A stretch of DNA of 64,000 nucleotides from Aquabacterium sp. J223. Lineage in GTDB: Bacteria > Pseudomonadota > Gammaproteobacteria > Burkholderiales > Burkholderiaceae_C. The position numbers were made by a program, and so were the translations under genes. Of this stretch, positions 35,299-46,179 are shown one piece after another (the stretch's first letter is position 1; every line of letters starts with the position of its first letter). The stretch lies in the NCBI RefSeq assembly GCF_024666615.1, contig NZ_CP088297.1:4506501-4570500 (forward strand), read 5' to 3'. The notes under the pieces were generated by a model that saw nothing but the letters and a program-made list of their open reading frames with translations, searched no databases and was not told the origin of the DNA.

Positions 35299-36609
35299 TC
35301 AGTCGTCGGCCTGCCAGGCGAAGCCGCCGGCGACCAGCGTGGCCTTGACCCGGCCGGGCAGCGCCATGCCGGTGGCGTCGAAGGCGAAGGGCGTGTGCTT
35401 GCCCTGGCTGCGCAGCGTGCCGGGCTGCACCGTCCAGGTGGCGTCGGGGTCGAAGAGGCAGAGGTCGGCCACCCCGCCCTCGACCAGCCGCCCCGCGCTG
35501 GAGGCCAGCGAGCCCAGCGCGTCGCCGAGGACCCGCACCGGCTCGCTGGTCACCCGCGCCAGCGACTGCGCGAGCGTGAGGCCGCTGTCGGCGCCCCACT
35601 TCAGCGCCAGCGACAACAGCAGCTCCAGCCCGGTGGCGCCGGGCTCGGCCTCGCCGAAGGGCAGCGTCTTCTCGTCGCTGTCCACCGGCGTGTGGTCGGA
35701 GACCAGCGCGTCGACGGTGCCGTCGGCCAGCGCGGCGCGCAGCGCGTCGCGGTCGGCCACCTGCCGCAGCGGCGGGTTCAGGCGCATGGCGGCGTTGAAG
35801 AAACCGATGTCGACGTCGGTCAGGTGCAGCGAGTTGATGCTGACGTCGGCGGTCAGCTTCAGCCCCTCGGCCTTGGCCGCGCGCACCAGCGCCACGCCGC
35901 GGGCGCTGGACAGGCGGCACAGGTGCACGCGGGCGCCGGTGGAGCGCATCAACTCGAACAGCGTCTGCAGCGCGATGGTCTCGGCGCTCACCGGCACGCC
36001 GGACAGGCCCAGCCGGGTGGCGATGGCGCCGCTGGCCGCCACGCCCTTGCCCAGCCAGGGGTCCTGCGGCCGCAGCCACACCGTGTAGCCGAAGGTGGCG
36101 GCGTACTGCAGCGCGCGCTGCAGCACCTGGGTGTCGCGCAGGGGCACCTCGGCCTGGGAGAAGCCGATGCAGCCGGCCTCGGTCAGCTCGGCCATCTCGG
36201 TCAGCACCTCGCCGGCCAGGCCGCGGGTCAGCGCCCCCAGCGGGAAGAGGCGGCAGCGCGACAGCTTGCGCGCGCGCAGCTTGAGCATCTCGACCAGGCC
36301 CGGCTCGTCCAGCGTGGGCTCCGTGTCGGGCAGGCAGACCAGGCTGGTCACGCCGCCGGCGGCCGCGGCCTCGAGCTCGCTTTCCAGCATACCCTCGTGC
36401 TCGTGGCCCGGCTCGCGCAGCCGCGCGGCGAGGTCGACCAGCCCGGGCGCGACGACCAGGCCGCGGGCGTCCACGCGCCGGTCGGGCTCGAAATCGGACG
36501 GCACGTCGCCCAGCGTCAGGATGCGGCCGTTGGCGATGGCCACGTCGGCCACCTCGTCGTACCCCGAGGCCGGGTCGATGACGCGGCCGTTGGTGATGAG
36601 GATCTTCAT
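35299..36609 (-). CDS. Dihydroorotase homologue (PyrX type), probably inactive
   Basis: A 436-residue amidohydrolase-fold protein. The PGLVDLAARLREPGHE stretch (near 55-70) replaces the HxH metal motif of active dihydroorotases with Ala-Arg residues, so the metal site is broken. The DHTPVDSDEKTLPFGEAEPG stretch and the C-terminal HTPF region remain. Inactive copies paired with PyrB are known from Pseudomonas, where they support aspartate carbamoyltransferase assembly. Here it lies six bases after pyrB, consistent with that role. An active pyrC must then be elsewhere. Confidence 0.9.
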   Translation of the reverse strand: MKILITNGRVIDPASGYDEVADVAIANGRILTLGDVPSDFEPDRRVDARGLVVAPGLVDLAARLREPGHEHEGMLESELEAAAAGGVTSLVCLPDTEPTLDEPGLVEMLKLRARKLSRCRLFPLGALTRGLAGEVLTEMAELTEAGCIGFSQAEVPLRDTQVLQRALQYAATFGYTVWLRPQDPWLGKGVAASGAIATRLGLSGVPVSAETIALQTLFELMRSTGARVHLCRLSSARGVALVRAAKAEGLKLTADVSINSLHLTDVDIGFFNAAMRLNPPLRQVADRDALRAALADGTVDALVSDHTPVDSDEKTLPFGEAEPGATGLELLLSLALKWGADSGLTLAQSLARVTSEPVRVLGDALGSLASSAGRLVEGGVADLCLFDPDATWTVQPGTLRSQGKHTPFAFDATGMALPGRVKATLVAGGFAWQADD

Positions 36610-36615
36610 GTCAAG

Positions 36616-37578
36616 CTAGGCTTCGTTGCCCGCGATGATGGACATCACCGCCATGCGCACCGCGATGCCGAAGGTCACCTGCGGCAGGATCACGCTGTGG
36701 CGGCCGTCGGCCACGGCGGAGTCGATCTCCACGCCGCGGTTGATCGGGCCGGGGTGCATGACGATGGCGTCGGGCCTGGCCAGCGCCAGCTTGTCCTCGG
36801 TCAGGCCGTAGTGCTTGAAGAACTCGCCGGCCGACGGGAGCATGGCGCCGCTCATGCGCTCGTTCTGCAGCCGCAGCATGATGATCACGTCGGCGTCGCG
36901 CACGCCCTCGCGCATGTCGCGGCAGACCTTCACGCCCATGGCCGCCAGGTCGTCGGGCACCAGCGTCTTCGGGCCCACCGCGCGGATCTCCGGCACGCCG
37001 AGGATGGACAGCGCATGGATGTCCGAGCGCGCCACCCGGGAGTGCACGATGTCGCCGACGATGGCCACCGTCAGGCCGCTGAAGTCGCGCTTGAAGTGCC
37101 GGATGGTGTACATGTCCAGCAGCCCCTGCGTGGGGTGCGCGTGGCGGCCGTCGCCGGCGTTGACCACGTGCACGTGCTTCGGGCAGTGCTGGGCGATGAG
37201 GTAGGGCGCACCCGATTCGCCGTGGCGCACGACGAACATGTCGGCGTGCATGGCCGACAGGTTGGCGATGGTGTCGACCAGGCTCTCGCCCTTGGCGGTG
37301 GACGAGCGCGCGATGTCGAGGTTCAGCACGTCGGCGGACAGCCGCTTGGCCGCGATCTCGAAGGTGGTGCGGGTGCGGGTGCTGTTCTCGAAGAACAGGT
37401 TGAACACGCTCTTGCCGCGCAGCAGCGGCACCTTCTTCACCTCGCGGTCGTTGACCGAGACGAAGGTGCTGGCGGTGTCCAGGATGTGGTGGATGACGTC
37501 GCGCGGCAGGCCCTCGATGGACAGCAGGTGGACCAGTTCGCCGTGCGGGTTGAGCTGCGGGTTGCGACGGGACAGCAT
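36616..37578 (-). CDS. pyrB: Aspartate carbamoyltransferase, catalytic subunit
   Basis: A 320-residue enzyme that commits carbamoyl phosphate to pyrimidine synthesis. The carbamoyl-phosphate loop [13 protein letters not shown] (about 63-75), [23 protein letters not shown], the aspartate loop MLRLQNERM and [12 protein letters not shown] are intact. Its ATG shares one base with the pyrR stop (TGATG). No pyrI follows, as expected for the PyrB-PyrC' type. Confidence 0.97.
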   Translation of the reverse strand: MLSRRNPQLNPHGELVHLLSIEGLPRDVIHHILDTASTFVSVNDREVKKVPLLRGKSVFNLFFENSTRTRTTFEIAAKRLSADVLNLDIARSSTAKGESLVDTIANLSAMHADMFVVRHGESGAPYLIAQHCPKHVHVVNAGDGRHAHPTQGLLDMYTIRHFKRDFSGLTVAIVGDIVHSRVARSDIHALSILGVPEIRAVGPKTLVPDDLAAMGVKVCRDMREGVRDADVIIMLRLQNERMSGAMLPSAGEFFKHYGLTEDKLALARPDAIVMHPGPINRGVEIDSAVADGRHSVILPQVTFGIAVRMAVMSIIAGNEA

Positions 37579-38081
37579 CAGGTGCGGGCCTGTTCCGGGT
37601 CGATGGAGAAGGTGAAGCGGCCGGCCTCGCGGGCCAGCGACAGCCGCTGGCCGGCGGGCAGCGCCATGCGCGCGGCCGCCACCGCCGGCTCGATCGGCAG
37701 CTCGCGGCCGCCGCGGTCGACCAGCACCGCCAGGCCGACACTGGCCGGGCGGCCGAAGTCGAACAGCTCGTTCAGCGCCGCGCGGATGGTGCGGCCGGTG
37801 TAGAGCACGTCGTCGACCAGCAGCAGGTGCCGGCCGTCGACCTCGAAGGGCAGCGACGTGCGGTCGCCGGCGCCCGACAGGCCGCGCTGGCCGAAGTCGT
37901 CGCGGTGCAGCGCGCTGGACAGCACACCGGGCTTGCCGGGCAGGGCGAGGTCGGCGTGCAGCCGTTCGGCCAGCCAGGCGCCGCCGGACCAGATGCCGAC
38001 GAGGGAGGTGTCGGCGCGCAGCAGCGGCCGCACGCCGGCAAGCAGCTCGCCGTACAGCGCTTCGGCGTCAAGCGTCAACAT
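37578..38081 (-). CDS. pyrR: Pyrimidine operon regulator / uracil phosphoribosyltransferase PyrR
   Basis: A 167-residue type I phosphoribosyltransferase. The PRPP loop [20 protein letters not shown] is at about 88-107, and [13 protein letters not shown] and [13 protein letters not shown] are typical for PyrR. In Bacillus PyrR binds pyr mRNA; whether it regulates RNA here is unknown, and I saw no clear PyrR RNA target between it and ruvX. It is the first pyr gene and is coupled to pyrB. Confidence 0.92.
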   Translation of the reverse strand: MLTLDAEALYGELLAGVRPLLRADTSLVGIWSGGAWLAERLHADLALPGKPGVLSSALHRDDFGQRGLSGAGDRTSLPFEVDGRHLLLVDDVLYTGRTIRAALNELFDFGRPASVGLAVLVDRGGRELPIEPAVAAARMALPAGQRLSLAREAGRFTFSIDPEQART

Positions 38082-38097
38082 GTCCGCCCCTCGTCCG

Positions 38098-38157
38098 TCG
38101 GGTACGTCGGCCGATCCCTTGAGGGGATGGCGGGCCGGCTTGGGAGCGGCCCGGCGC
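38098..38157. repeat. Intergenic repeat between pyrR and ruvX, related to the murC insert
   Basis: It lies about 28 bases 3' of ruvX. It contains GGTACG at 38101 and the 19-bp string at 38139-38157 that is identical to 1933-1951 within murC. The middle part has a CCCTTGAGGGG-type inverted repeat where the murC copy has GCCCCCCAAGGGGGC. The orientation relative to transcription is the same in both places. Confidence 0.65.
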
Positions 38158-38184
38158 TCGGCCCGCGGGATTCCAGAGGGTGGC

Positions 38185-38571
38185 TCATAGGGTGCGCAGG
38201 AACTGGTCGAGGATCAGGGCCGCCGCCGCCGCGTCGGCATCGCGCGCGCCGAGCGACTCGGCCTCGGTGGTGGTCCAGCGCTCGTCCACCTCGTGCACCG
38301 GCAGCCGGAAGCGGCCGTGCAGCTGGCGGGCGAAGCGCCGCGCGCGGCGCGTATTGTCGTGCTCGGCGCCGTCGGGGTGGAACGGCACGCCGACCACCAG
38401 CGCGTCGGGGCGCCACTCGGCGATCAGCCCGGCGATGGCCTCGAAGCGCCGCTCGCCGTCGGCCGCCACGGTCCGCAGCGGGCTGGCCTGCTTCAGCAGG
38501 TCGTTGCCGGCCGCCACGCCGACACGTTTGGTGCCGTAGTCGAAGGCGAGGAACTGCCGGGGGGCGGGCAC
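38185..38571 (-). CDS. ruvX: Holliday junction resolvase-like RuvX (YqgF)
   Basis: A 128-residue RNase H-fold protein. [16 protein letters not shown] (about 8-23) carries the first catalytic Asp; [21 protein letters not shown] and [11 protein letters not shown] hold the rest of the active site. RuvX/YqgF is essential in several bacteria and acts in pre-16S rRNA 5'-end processing. It lies ten bases after algH, the conserved algH-ruvX-pyr order of many proteobacteria. Confidence 0.94.
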   Translation of the reverse strand: MPAPRQFLAFDYGTKRVGVAAGNDLLKQASPLRTVAADGERRFEAIAGLIAEWRPDALVVGVPFHPDGAEHDNTRRARRFARQLHGRFRLPVHEVDERWTTTEAESLGARDADAAAAALILDQFLRTL

Positions 38572-38580
38572 TGGCCTGGG

Positions 38581-39162
38581 CTAGGCGTGGCCCGCGTCCA
38601 TCGACAGCATGCGCGGGTCGACGCCCAGCAGGGCCAGCGCCCGGTCGTAGCGCTCGGCCGGCGGGGTGTCGAAGAGGATGGACGGCTCGGCGCCGACGGT
38701 GAGCCAGCCGTTGCGGCCGATCTCCTCCTCCAGCTGGCCGGCGCCCCAGCCGCTGTAGCCCAGCGTCACCAGGAAGCGGCGCGGTCCGGCGCCGCCGGCC
38801 AGCGCCTCCAGCACGTCCTTGCTGGTGGTCATCTCCAGCTCGCCGCCGGCGATGCTGAGCGTGGAGCTGTAATGGCCGCCGTCGCCGCCCAGGCGCTCGT
38901 GCAGCACGAAGCCGCGCTCGGTCTGCACCGGCCCGCCGAAGAACACCGGCTGCTCGGCCAGGTCCGGCCGGTCCAGGCTCAGCTCCACCTTCTCGAACAG
39001 GTGGCGCAGGGTGATGTCCACCGGCTTGTTGACCACCAGGCCGAGCGCGCCCTTGTCGGAGTGCTCGCACAGGTAGACCAACGCCCCGGCGAAGTTCTCG
39101 TCGGCCATGCCGGGCATGGCGATGAGGAACTGGTGGGTCAGATCGATGCCGCTGCTCGCCAT
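38581..39162 (-). CDS. AlgH/YqgE family protein (UPF0301)
   Basis: A 193-residue cytoplasmic protein. LTHQFLIAMPGMADENFAGALVYLCEHSDKGALGLVVNKP is the family signature, with VFFGGPVQTERGFVLH and VTLGYSGWGAGQLEEEI later. Biochemical function is unclear; it co-occurs with ruvX. TAAACT ends six bases before the ATG, so the mRNA may be leaderless. It is divergent from phrB with 73 bases between. Confidence 0.93.
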   Translation of the reverse strand: MASSGIDLTHQFLIAMPGMADENFAGALVYLCEHSDKGALGLVVNKPVDITLRHLFEKVELSLDRPDLAEQPVFFGGPVQTERGFVLHERLGGDGGHYSSTLSIAGGELEMTTSKDVLEALAGGAGPRRFLVTLGYSGWGAGQLEEEIGRNGWLTVGAEPSILFDTPPAERYDRALALLGVDPRMLSMDAGHA

Positions 39163-39235
39163 GGGCCCAGTTTAGTCCTGCGGGTTCGGCCGGCGGCCCG
39201 TCGGCCCGGTGACCTTGCGCCACACTCGGTGAGCC

Positions 39236-40768
39236 ATGCACGACAAGCCCTACGACCGCGCGCTGGTCTGGTTCCGCCGCGACCTGCGCACCGACGACAA
39301 CGCGGCGCTGCACCACGCCCTGCGCCAGGCGCGGCAGGTGCTGTGCGGCTTCGTCTTCGACACCGAGATCCTGCAGCCGCTGCTCGACCGCGGCCTGGCG
39401 GCGGACCGCCGCGTCGAGTTCATCCGCGACAGCCTGCTCGAGCTGGACGGCGAGTTGCGCCGGCTGGGCGAGGACCACGGCGTGGCGAATGCGGGGCTGG
39501 TGGTGGTGCACGGCCCGGCGCGCCAGGCGCTGCCGGTGCTGGCCGAGGCGCTGCACGTGCAGGCGGTGTTCGCCGCCCACGACGACGAGCCCTACTCGCA
39601 CGACCGCGACGGCGCCGTGCGCGGCGCGCTGGCCGACCGCGGCGTCGTGCTGCACACGGTGAAGGACCACCTCGTGTTCGAGCGCGACGAGGTGATGACC
39701 GCCGGCGGCACGCCCTACAGCGTCTACACGCCGTACAAGAACTGCTGGCTGAAGACGCTGAACGGCTTCTACCTGTCCAGCTACCCGGTGGCGCGGCATG
39801 CCGGCGCCCTGGCGCCGAAACCCGACGACGACACGCTGGCCGCGCTGCCGCTGTCGCCGAGGGGCGCGCCGGCCGGCCCGGTGCCGTCGCTGGCGGCCCT
39901 CGGCTTTGAGCCCACCAACCTGCACGAGTTGAAGCTGCCCTCCGGCGCCAACGGTGCCGCCGCGCTGTGGGACGACTTCGAGTCGCGGCTGGACGACTAC
40001 CACGCCACCCGCGACTTCCCCGCCGTCAAGGGGCCGAGCTACCTCGGCGTGCACCTGCGCTTCGGCACGGTGTCGGTGCGGCGGCTGGCGCGCTTCGCCG
40101 CCGAGCGCGCGCAGCACGGGTCGCAGGGCGCGCAGGTGTGGCTGTCGGAGCTGACCTGGCGCGACTTCTTCGCGCAGGTGCTGCACCACCATCCGCACGT
40201 CGTCGGTCACCCTTTCCGCCGCGAGTACGAGGCGCTGAAGTTCGAGCACGGCAAGCACGCCGAGGTGCTGTTCGCCGCCTGGTGCAACGGCCGCACCGGC
40301 TACCCCATCGTCGATGCGGCGATGCGGCAACTCGCCCAGACCGGCTTCATGCACAACCGGCTGCGCATGGTGGCGGCCAGCTTCCTCATCAAGCACCTTG
40401 GCATCGACTGGCGGCGCGGCGAGGCCTTCTTCGCCGACCACCTGAACGACTTCGACCTGGCCAGCAACAACGGCAACTGGCAGTGGGCCGCCTCCACCGG
40501 CTGCGACGCGCAACCCTACTTCCGCATCTTCAACCCGGTCAGCCAGAGTCGGAAGTTCGACACCGAGGGCCGCTTCATCCGCCGCTACGTGCCCGAGCTG
40601 GCCGCCCTGCCCGACGACCTGATCCACGCGCCGTGGTCGGCCCGGCCGGTGGACATGGCCGCGGCCGGTCTCGAGCTCGGCCGCGACTACCCGCCGCCGA
40701 TCGTCGACCACGACGTGGCGCGCGACAAGACGCTGGCCCGCTACGCCGCCGCCCGAGCCCGCGGCTGA
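39236..40768 (+). CDS. phrB: Deoxyribodipyrimidine photo-lyase
   Basis: A 510-residue light-driven repair enzyme for cyclobutane pyrimidine dimers. The N-terminal antenna domain starts [21 protein letters not shown]; the FAD domain contains [55 protein letters not shown] and the conserved [23 protein letters not shown] end. The class I Trp residues are in WQWAAS. The 3' end overlaps the RND pump gene on the other strand by 28 bases. Confidence 0.96.
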   Translation: MHDKPYDRALVWFRRDLRTDDNAALHHALRQARQVLCGFVFDTEILQPLLDRGLAADRRVEFIRDSLLELDGELRRLGEDHGVANAGLVVVHGPARQALPVLAEALHVQAVFAAHDDEPYSHDRDGAVRGALADRGVVLHTVKDHLVFERDEVMTAGGTPYSVYTPYKNCWLKTLNGFYLSSYPVARHAGALAPKPDDDTLAALPLSPRGAPAGPVPSLAALGFEPTNLHELKLPSGANGAAALWDDFESRLDDYHATRDFPAVKGPSYLGVHLRFGTVSVRRLARFAAERAQHGSQGAQVWLSELTWRDFFAQVLHHHPHVVGHPFRREYEALKFEHGKHAEVLFAAWCNGRTGYPIVDAAMRQLAQTGFMHNRLRMVAASFLIKHLGIDWRRGEAFFADHLNDFDLASNNGNWQWAASTGCDAQPYFRIFNPVSQSRKFDTEGRFIRRYVPELAALPDDLIHAPWSARPVDMAAAGLELGRDYPPPIVDHDVARDKTLARYAAARARG

Positions 40769-43700
40769 GCCCGCCGAACCAGCCGCTGCAGCCCCTGCAC
40801 CACGTCGTCGACGTAGGTGAAGACCACCGGGATGACCAGCAGGCTGAGGAAGGTGGAGGTGATGAGCCCGCCGATCACCACGATGGCCATCGGCGCGCGG
40901 AAGCTCGGGTCCACGCCCAGGCCGATCGCGATCGGCAGCATGCCGGCGCCCATGGCGATGGTCGTCATCACGATCGGCCGGGCGCGCTTGTGGCAGGCGT
41001 CGAGCAGCGCGTCCAGGCGATTCAGGCCGCGGTCGCGCCGCGCCACGATGGCGTACTCCACCAGCAGGATGGAGTTCTTGGTGGCGATGCCCATCAGCAT
41101 GATCAGCCCGATCATCGACGGCATGGAGATGGCCGAGCGGGTGATGGCCAGCGCCAGGAAGGCGCCGGGCACCGACAGCACCAGCGCGGCGAGGATGGTC
41201 ACCGGCTGCACGAAGTCCTTGAACAGCAGCACCAGCACGATGTAGATGCACAGCACGCCGGCGCCCATGGCGAGGGTGAAGCTCTGGAACAGCTCGGCCA
41301 TCGCCTCGGCGTCGCCCACCGTGGTCTGCATCACGCCCGGCGGCAGCTCGCGCAGGCTGGGCAGCGCCAGCGCCTCGCGCTCGACATCGCCCAGCGCGCG
41401 GCCGCCGAGCGCGATCTCGAAGTTGATGTTGCGCTGCCGGTCGTAGCGGTTGATCACCGCCGGGCCGCTGTCCAGCGACAGCGTGGCCACGCTGGACAGC
41501 GGCACCGGGCCGCGCGCGCCGGGCACCGACAGCCGCTCCAGCAGCGACAGGTCCTGCCGCGCGGCGTCGGGCAGCCGCACCATGATCGGCACCTGCCGCT
41601 GCGACAGGTTGAGCTTGGCCAGGCCCTGCTCGTAGTCGCCGGCGGTGGCGATGCGCAGCGTCTCGGCGATGGCCGACGCGGTGACGCCCAGCTCGGCGGC
41701 GCGCACCGGGTCCGGCCGCACGATGAGCTCCGGCCGCACCAGGCTGGCGGTGGAGGTGACGCCGCCCAGGCCCTGCAGCGTGCGCAGGTCCTGCTCCACC
41801 TTCGTGGCGTGCGCGGCCAGCGCGGCGCCGTCCTCGCCGGCGAGGATGAGGATGTACTTCTCGCCGCCGCCGGCCAGGCCGACGCTGACCCGGGTGCCCG
41901 GCAGCGCCTGCAGCGCCTCGCGCAGCTCGTTCTCGATGGCCTGCTTGCTGACGCCGCCGCGTTCGCCGCGCGGCGTGAGGTTGATGGTCAGCGTCGACCT
42001 GCGCACCTCGGCCGCGCCGCGCGGCGCGAAGGGGTCGCCGCCCGCCGTGCCGCCGCCCACCGCGGTGTAGACCAGCCGCACATGGGGGTTGCGCTGCACG
42101 ATGGCGCGCGCCGCCTCGGCGGTGGCCACGCTCTCGCGCAGCGTGCTGCCCGGCGGCAGCGACAGCGTCACCTGCGTCTGCGACAGGTCGTCGGGCGGGA
42201 TGAAGCCGGTGGGCAGCAGCGGCACCAGCGCGAAGGAGCCGACGAAGAACACCGTGGTGGCCAGCACGGTGAGCACGCGGTGGCGCAGGCAGGCCCGCAC
42301 CCAGCCGAGGTAGCGGGCCATCACCGGCCCGTCCCGGTGCGGCCGCACGAGGGGCCGCAGCAGGTAGGCGGCCATCATCGGCGTCAGCAGCCGGGCGACG
42401 ACCAGCGAGGCGAAGACCGCGATCGACGCCGTCCAGCCGAACTGCACGAAGAACTTGCCCGCGACGCCGCTCATGAAGGCGGTGGGCAGGAAGACCGCGA
42501 TCAGCGTGAAGGTGGTGGCGATCACCGCCAGGCCGATCTCGTCGGCCGCCTCCATCGCCGCCTGGTACGGCGTCTTGCCCATGCGCAGGTGGCGCACGAT
42601 GTTCTCGATCTCGACGATGGCGTCGTCGACCAGGATGCCCACCACCAGCGACAGCGACAGCAGCGTCACCACGTTGATCGAGAAGCCCAGCAGCGCCATG
42701 CCGGCGAAGGCCGGGATCACCGACAGCGGCAGCGCGGTCGCCGACACCAGCGTGGCGCGCCAGTCGCGCAGGAAGAACCAGACGACGATGACGGCGAGCA
42801 GGGCGCCCTCGTACATCAGCTTCATCGAGCCGTCGAAGTTCTCCTGCACCGGGTCGACGAAGTTGAAGGCCTCGTCGAAGCGCACGTCCGGGTGCTTCTG
42901 GCGCAGCCCCTCCACCGCGGCGCGCACGCGCTCGGCCACGTCGACCTCGCCGGCGCCGCGGGCGCGGCTGATCTCGAAGCCCACCACCGGCCGGCCGTCC
43001 AGCAGCGCGGCCGAGCGCGGCTCGGCCACGGTGTCCTGCACCGTGGCCACCTGGTCGAGCCGGATGCGGCGGCCGTCGCGCAGCGCGATCTCCATGCGGC
43101 CCAGCTCCTCGGCCGTCTGCACCGTAGCGATGGTGCGCACCGACTGCTCGGCACCACCCAGGTCCATGCGGCCGCCGGCGGCCTCCTGCTGCGACAGGCG
43201 CAGCTGGCGCGAGACGTCGGCCGCGCTGGCGTTCAGCGCCAGCAGCCGCACCGGGTCCAGCGCCACCCGCACCTCGCGGGTGACGCCGCCGACGCGGCCC
43301 ACCGCACCGACCCCCGGCACGCTGAGCATGGCCTTGGCCACGGTGTTGTCGACGAACCAGGACAGCGCCTCCTCGTCCAGCCGGTCGGCGGCCACCGTGT
43401 AGGTGAGGATGGGCAGGCCGGAGATGTTGACGCGCTGGATCACCGGATCGCGCAGGTCGGCCGGCAGGTCGGCGCGCACGCGGGCCACCGCGTCGCGCAC
43501 GTCGTCCACCGCCTCCTGCACCGGCTTCTCGAGCCGGAACTCCACCGTGATCGTGGTCGCGCCGTCCTGCACGATGGTGTAGATGTGCTTGACGCCCTGC
43601 AGCGTGGCGATGGAGTTCTCGAGCTTGCGCGCGACCTCGGTCTCCAGCTGCGACGGCGAGGCGCCGGGCAGCGCCGCGGTGACGGTGACCGAGGGCAGCT

Positions 43701-43830
43701 CGATGTCGGGGAAGTTCTGCACCTTCATCTGGCGGAAGGCCATCAGGCCGGCCAGCGTGAGCAGGATGAACAGCAGCACCGACGGGATCGGGTTGCGGAT
43801 CGACCAGGACGAGACGTTGAAGGTGGCCAT
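40741..43830 (-). CDS. RND efflux transporter, inner-membrane permease
   Basis: A 1029-residue protein with the RND plan: helix 1 near 12-30, two large periplasmic loops, and twelve helices. Typical segments are [20 protein letters not shown], the proton-relay helix [18 protein letters not shown] (two Asp in helix 4), [18 protein letters not shown], and the second-half [17 protein letters not shown]. Sequence style is of the MdtB/MexK-like HAE1 group. It lies 18 bases downstream of its adaptor gene and has no outer-membrane channel gene nearby. Substrates cannot be predicted. Confidence 0.93.
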   Translation of the reverse strand: MATFNVSSWSIRNPIPSVLLFILLTLAGLMAFRQMKVQNFPDIELPSVTVTAALPGASPSQLETEVARKLENSIATLQGVKHIYTIVQDGATTITVEFRLEKPVQEAVDDVRDAVARVRADLPADLRDPVIQRVNISGLPILTYTVAADRLDEEALSWFVDNTVAKAMLSVPGVGAVGRVGGVTREVRVALDPVRLLALNASAADVSRQLRLSQQEAAGGRMDLGGAEQSVRTIATVQTAEELGRMEIALRDGRRIRLDQVATVQDTVAEPRSAALLDGRPVVGFEISRARGAGEVDVAERVRAAVEGLRQKHPDVRFDEAFNFVDPVQENFDGSMKLMYEGALLAVIVVWFFLRDWRATLVSATALPLSVIPAFAGMALLGFSINVVTLLSLSLVVGILVDDAIVEIENIVRHLRMGKTPYQAAMEAADEIGLAVIATTFTLIAVFLPTAFMSGVAGKFFVQFGWTASIAVFASLVVARLLTPMMAAYLLRPLVRPHRDGPVMARYLGWVRACLRHRVLTVLATTVFFVGSFALVPLLPTGFIPPDDLSQTQVTLSLPPGSTLRESVATAEAARAIVQRNPHVRLVYTAVGGGTAGGDPFAPRGAAEVRRSTLTINLTPRGERGGVSKQAIENELREALQALPGTRVSVGLAGGGEKYILILAGEDGAALAAHATKVEQDLRTLQGLGGVTSTASLVRPELIVRPDPVRAAELGVTASAIAETLRIATAGDYEQGLAKLNLSQRQVPIMVRLPDAARQDLSLLERLSVPGARGPVPLSSVATLSLDSGPAVINRYDRQRNINFEIALGGRALGDVEREALALPSLRELPPGVMQTTVGDAEAMAELFQSFTLAMGAGVLCIYIVLVLLFKDFVQPVTILAALVLSVPGAFLALAITRSAISMPSMIGLIMLMGIATKNSILLVEYAIVARRDRGLNRLDALLDACHKRARPIVMTTIAMGAGMLPIAIGLGVDPSFRAPMAIVVIGGLITSTFLSLLVIPVVFTYVDDVVQGLQRLVRRAQPRARAAA

Positions 43831-43848
43831 GGCGACCCTCGTGCGCGT

Positions 43849-44976
43849 TCAGCGCGTCGCCGGCGACGAGGCCGGCGCCGATGCCGCGGCGGCCGGCGCG
43901 GCGACCCGGCGCACCGGGTCGCCGTCGGCCAGGAAGCCGACGCCGCGCTCGACCACCTGGGCCTGGGCGGTCAGGCCGCCGGTGACCTCCACCCGCTCGC
44001 CTTCGCGGCGACCGATGCTGACCTTGGTCTGGCGCACGCGCTGGTCGTCGCCGAGCACGAAGACATACGCGAAGCCCTCGCGCAGCAGCACCGCCGACTG
44101 CGGCAGCGTCAGCGCGGTCTGCTGTCCGAGGTCGAACTCGCCGCGCACGAACAGGCCCGGCCGGGCCTCGGCGGTGGGCGGCAGGTCGACGTAGACGCGG
44201 CCGTTGCGCGACGCCACGTCCACCGTGGGCGCCAGCTGCCGCACCCGGCCTTCGACCACCTGGCCCGACGGCAGGCCGATGCGCGCCGGCACGCCGGGCT
44301 TGAGCCGGCCGAGGTCGGCCGCCGGCAGTTCGGCCCGCCATTCCAGCCGGCCGCGGCGGATGAGGCGGAACAGCTCCTGCCCCGGCTGCGAGATGGCGCC
44401 CACCGTGGCGCTGCGCGTGGCGACGATGCCGTCGTCCGGCGCCCGCACCTCGGTGCGCGCCAGGCGCAATTCGTCGGCCCGCACCCGCGCCTGCGCCGAG
44501 GCCAGGCGGGCCCGGCCCGACTGCTCGGCCGCCAGGTACTGCGCGATTTGCTGCGGGCTCAGGGCGCCGCTGCCCTGCAGCGCGCGGGCGCGGTCGGCGT
44601 TGGCCTGCGCCTCGGCCAGCGTGGCCTCGGCCTCCGTCAGCGCGGCCCGGGTCTGTGCCAGCTCGGTCTGCACCGTCTGCGCGTCCAGCCGGGCCAGCAC
44701 CTGGCCGCGGCGCACGCGGTCGCCGACGTCGGCGCGCAGCTCGGCCACGCGCAGGCCGCTGACCTCGGGTCCGACCACCGCCTCCTGCCAGGCGGCGACG
44801 TCACCGCTGGCCGGCAGGCGCAGCGGCCACGGCGCGACCTGCGGCTGAACGGTGGTGACGGTCAGCGCCACGCGCTGCGGCGCGGCAGCCGGTGCGCACA
44901 GCGCGACGGTGCACAGGCCCGGACCGAGCAACAGCGGAAGCATCCTGCGCAGCGCGCAACGAAGGAAAGGCGACAT
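43849..44976 (-). CDS. RND efflux periplasmic adaptor (membrane fusion protein)
   Basis: A 375-residue adaptor with a signal peptide (LLLGPGLCTVALCAPAAA), a lipoyl domain (LRADVGDRVRRGQVLARLD near 95), an alpha-helical hairpin with Ala/Gln-rich repeats (about 115-180), a second lipoyl half (VRAPDDGIVATRSATVGAISQPGQELFRL) and beta-barrel domains. The C-terminus is an Ala/Pro/Ser-rich tail. The ATG at 44976 gives the signal peptide; upstream in-frame sequence looks non-coding. It precedes and partners the RND permease. Confidence 0.91.
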   Translation of the reverse strand: MSPFLRCALRRMLPLLLGPGLCTVALCAPAAAPQRVALTVTTVQPQVAPWPLRLPASGDVAAWQEAVVGPEVSGLRVAELRADVGDRVRRGQVLARLDAQTVQTELAQTRAALTEAEATLAEAQANADRARALQGSGALSPQQIAQYLAAEQSGRARLASAQARVRADELRLARTEVRAPDDGIVATRSATVGAISQPGQELFRLIRRGRLEWRAELPAADLGRLKPGVPARIGLPSGQVVEGRVRQLAPTVDVASRNGRVYVDLPPTAEARPGLFVRGEFDLGQQTALTLPQSAVLLREGFAYVFVLGDDQRVRQTKVSIGRREGERVEVTGGLTAQAQVVERGVGFLADGDPVRRVAAPAAAASAPASSPATR

Positions 44977-45100
44977 GGGGCGGCAGGCCAGGCCCGCGGG
45001 CAGGCGAAACCGCCGGATGCTAGCGAAGTCGCGTGGCGGCACCCCGCGGGGCCGGGCCGTGCCGTCCCGGGCAAGCGCGGTCATGGACGGCGGGAGCAGC

Positions 45101-46142
45101 TCAGAACAGCTCGACGTCGCCCGTCTTGCCGGCGTCGTCCTCGACGGCACCGGCATTCACCAGGTGGCGGTGGCTGCAGACCTGGTTGCGGCCGTGGCCC
45201 TTGGCCCAGTACACCGCCTTGTCGGCCCGCTCGAAGGCCGCCGACGGGGTGTCGCCAGGGCGCACCGGGGTGAAACCGACGCTGACCGTGATGCGGCCGA
45301 CCTGCGGGAAGGGATAGGCCTCGGTGGCGCCCCCGCAGCCGCTCCAGCGCCTGCGCCGCTTCGTCCTCGCCGTGGCAGCGCAGCAGCACGACGAACTCCT
45401 CGCCGCCGAAGCGGTAGAGCCGGTCGTGGAAACGGAAGCAGCTGCGCATCAGCCGCGACAGCAGCAGCAGCACCTCGTCGCCGATGAGGTGGCCGTGGTT
45501 GTCGTTGACGCGCTTGAAGTGGTCGATGTCCACCACCGCCAGCCACCAGCCCGGCGCGGCGTCGCGCCGGCGCTCGGGCGCCGGGTGCAGCGCGTCGGCG
45601 GACGGTGCGACGCCGGCCGTGGCCGTCTTCAGGAAGGTCTCGTCGAAGGTCTTGCGGTTGAGCAGGCCGGTCAGGGTGTCGCGCTCGCTGTAGTCCAGCA
45701 GCCCCTGGAAGTTGCGGTAGATGCGCAGGATGGCGGTGACCAAGCGGCGCTGCTCGTCGCCCAGCGGACCGGTGCTGTCGATCTCCAGCACGCCGACGAC
45801 CTCGCGGTCGGTGTCGAGCGGAAAGCAGGTGCGCACCGTCTCGCCGCGCGATTCGACCAGCACCTGCTGGTGACGCAGGCAGTCGCGGCGGCGGGGGTGC
45901 TCGTCGAGGCGGGGCAGCCGGTCCAGTTCGGTCCAGGCGGAATCGGCGACGGCCACCAGCTCGGTCTGGCTCAGCCGGGCCCGGGTGATCCAGCGCTGGC
46001 CGGCGCCGTCCTCCACCAGCCGGTAGACGGCGACCGTCTGCGGCTGCAGAAGATCGCGCAGCGCGCCGACCAGGGTGACGTCCAACACATCACGGTCGCG
46101 GAATCCGGTCAGTTCCGCCAGGTGTTCGACAAGCTGCGGCAT
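45101..46142 (-). pseudogene. Diguanylate cyclase (GGDEF), frame broken by one extra base
   Basis: An N-terminal GAF-like sensor part (about 1-150) is followed by a GGDEF domain with DTLTGLLNRKTFDE, VDIDHFKRVNDNHGH and the active-site RFGGEEF. After LERLRG the homologous sequence (VGRITVSVGFTPVRPGDTPSAAFERADKAVYWAKGHGRN) continues in another frame to a stop at 45101. The cause is a run of five C on the plus strand (45330-45334) where four keep the frame. As read, the protein would end at 45081 with a nonsense tail. It follows pilL by 37 bases and probably ends the Pil-Chp operon. A sequencing error is quite possible. Confidence 0.85.
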
Positions 46143-46179
46143 GGTCGCGGTCGTGGCACCAGACCAGCGTCGGGGCCTG

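Noticed and set aside
39967-45273. Plus-strand open frame of 1768 codons
   Set aside because: It is antisense to the RND pump and adaptor genes and reads as Arg/Gly/Gln/His-rich low-complexity sequence, the usual shadow in a genome of about 70% GC.
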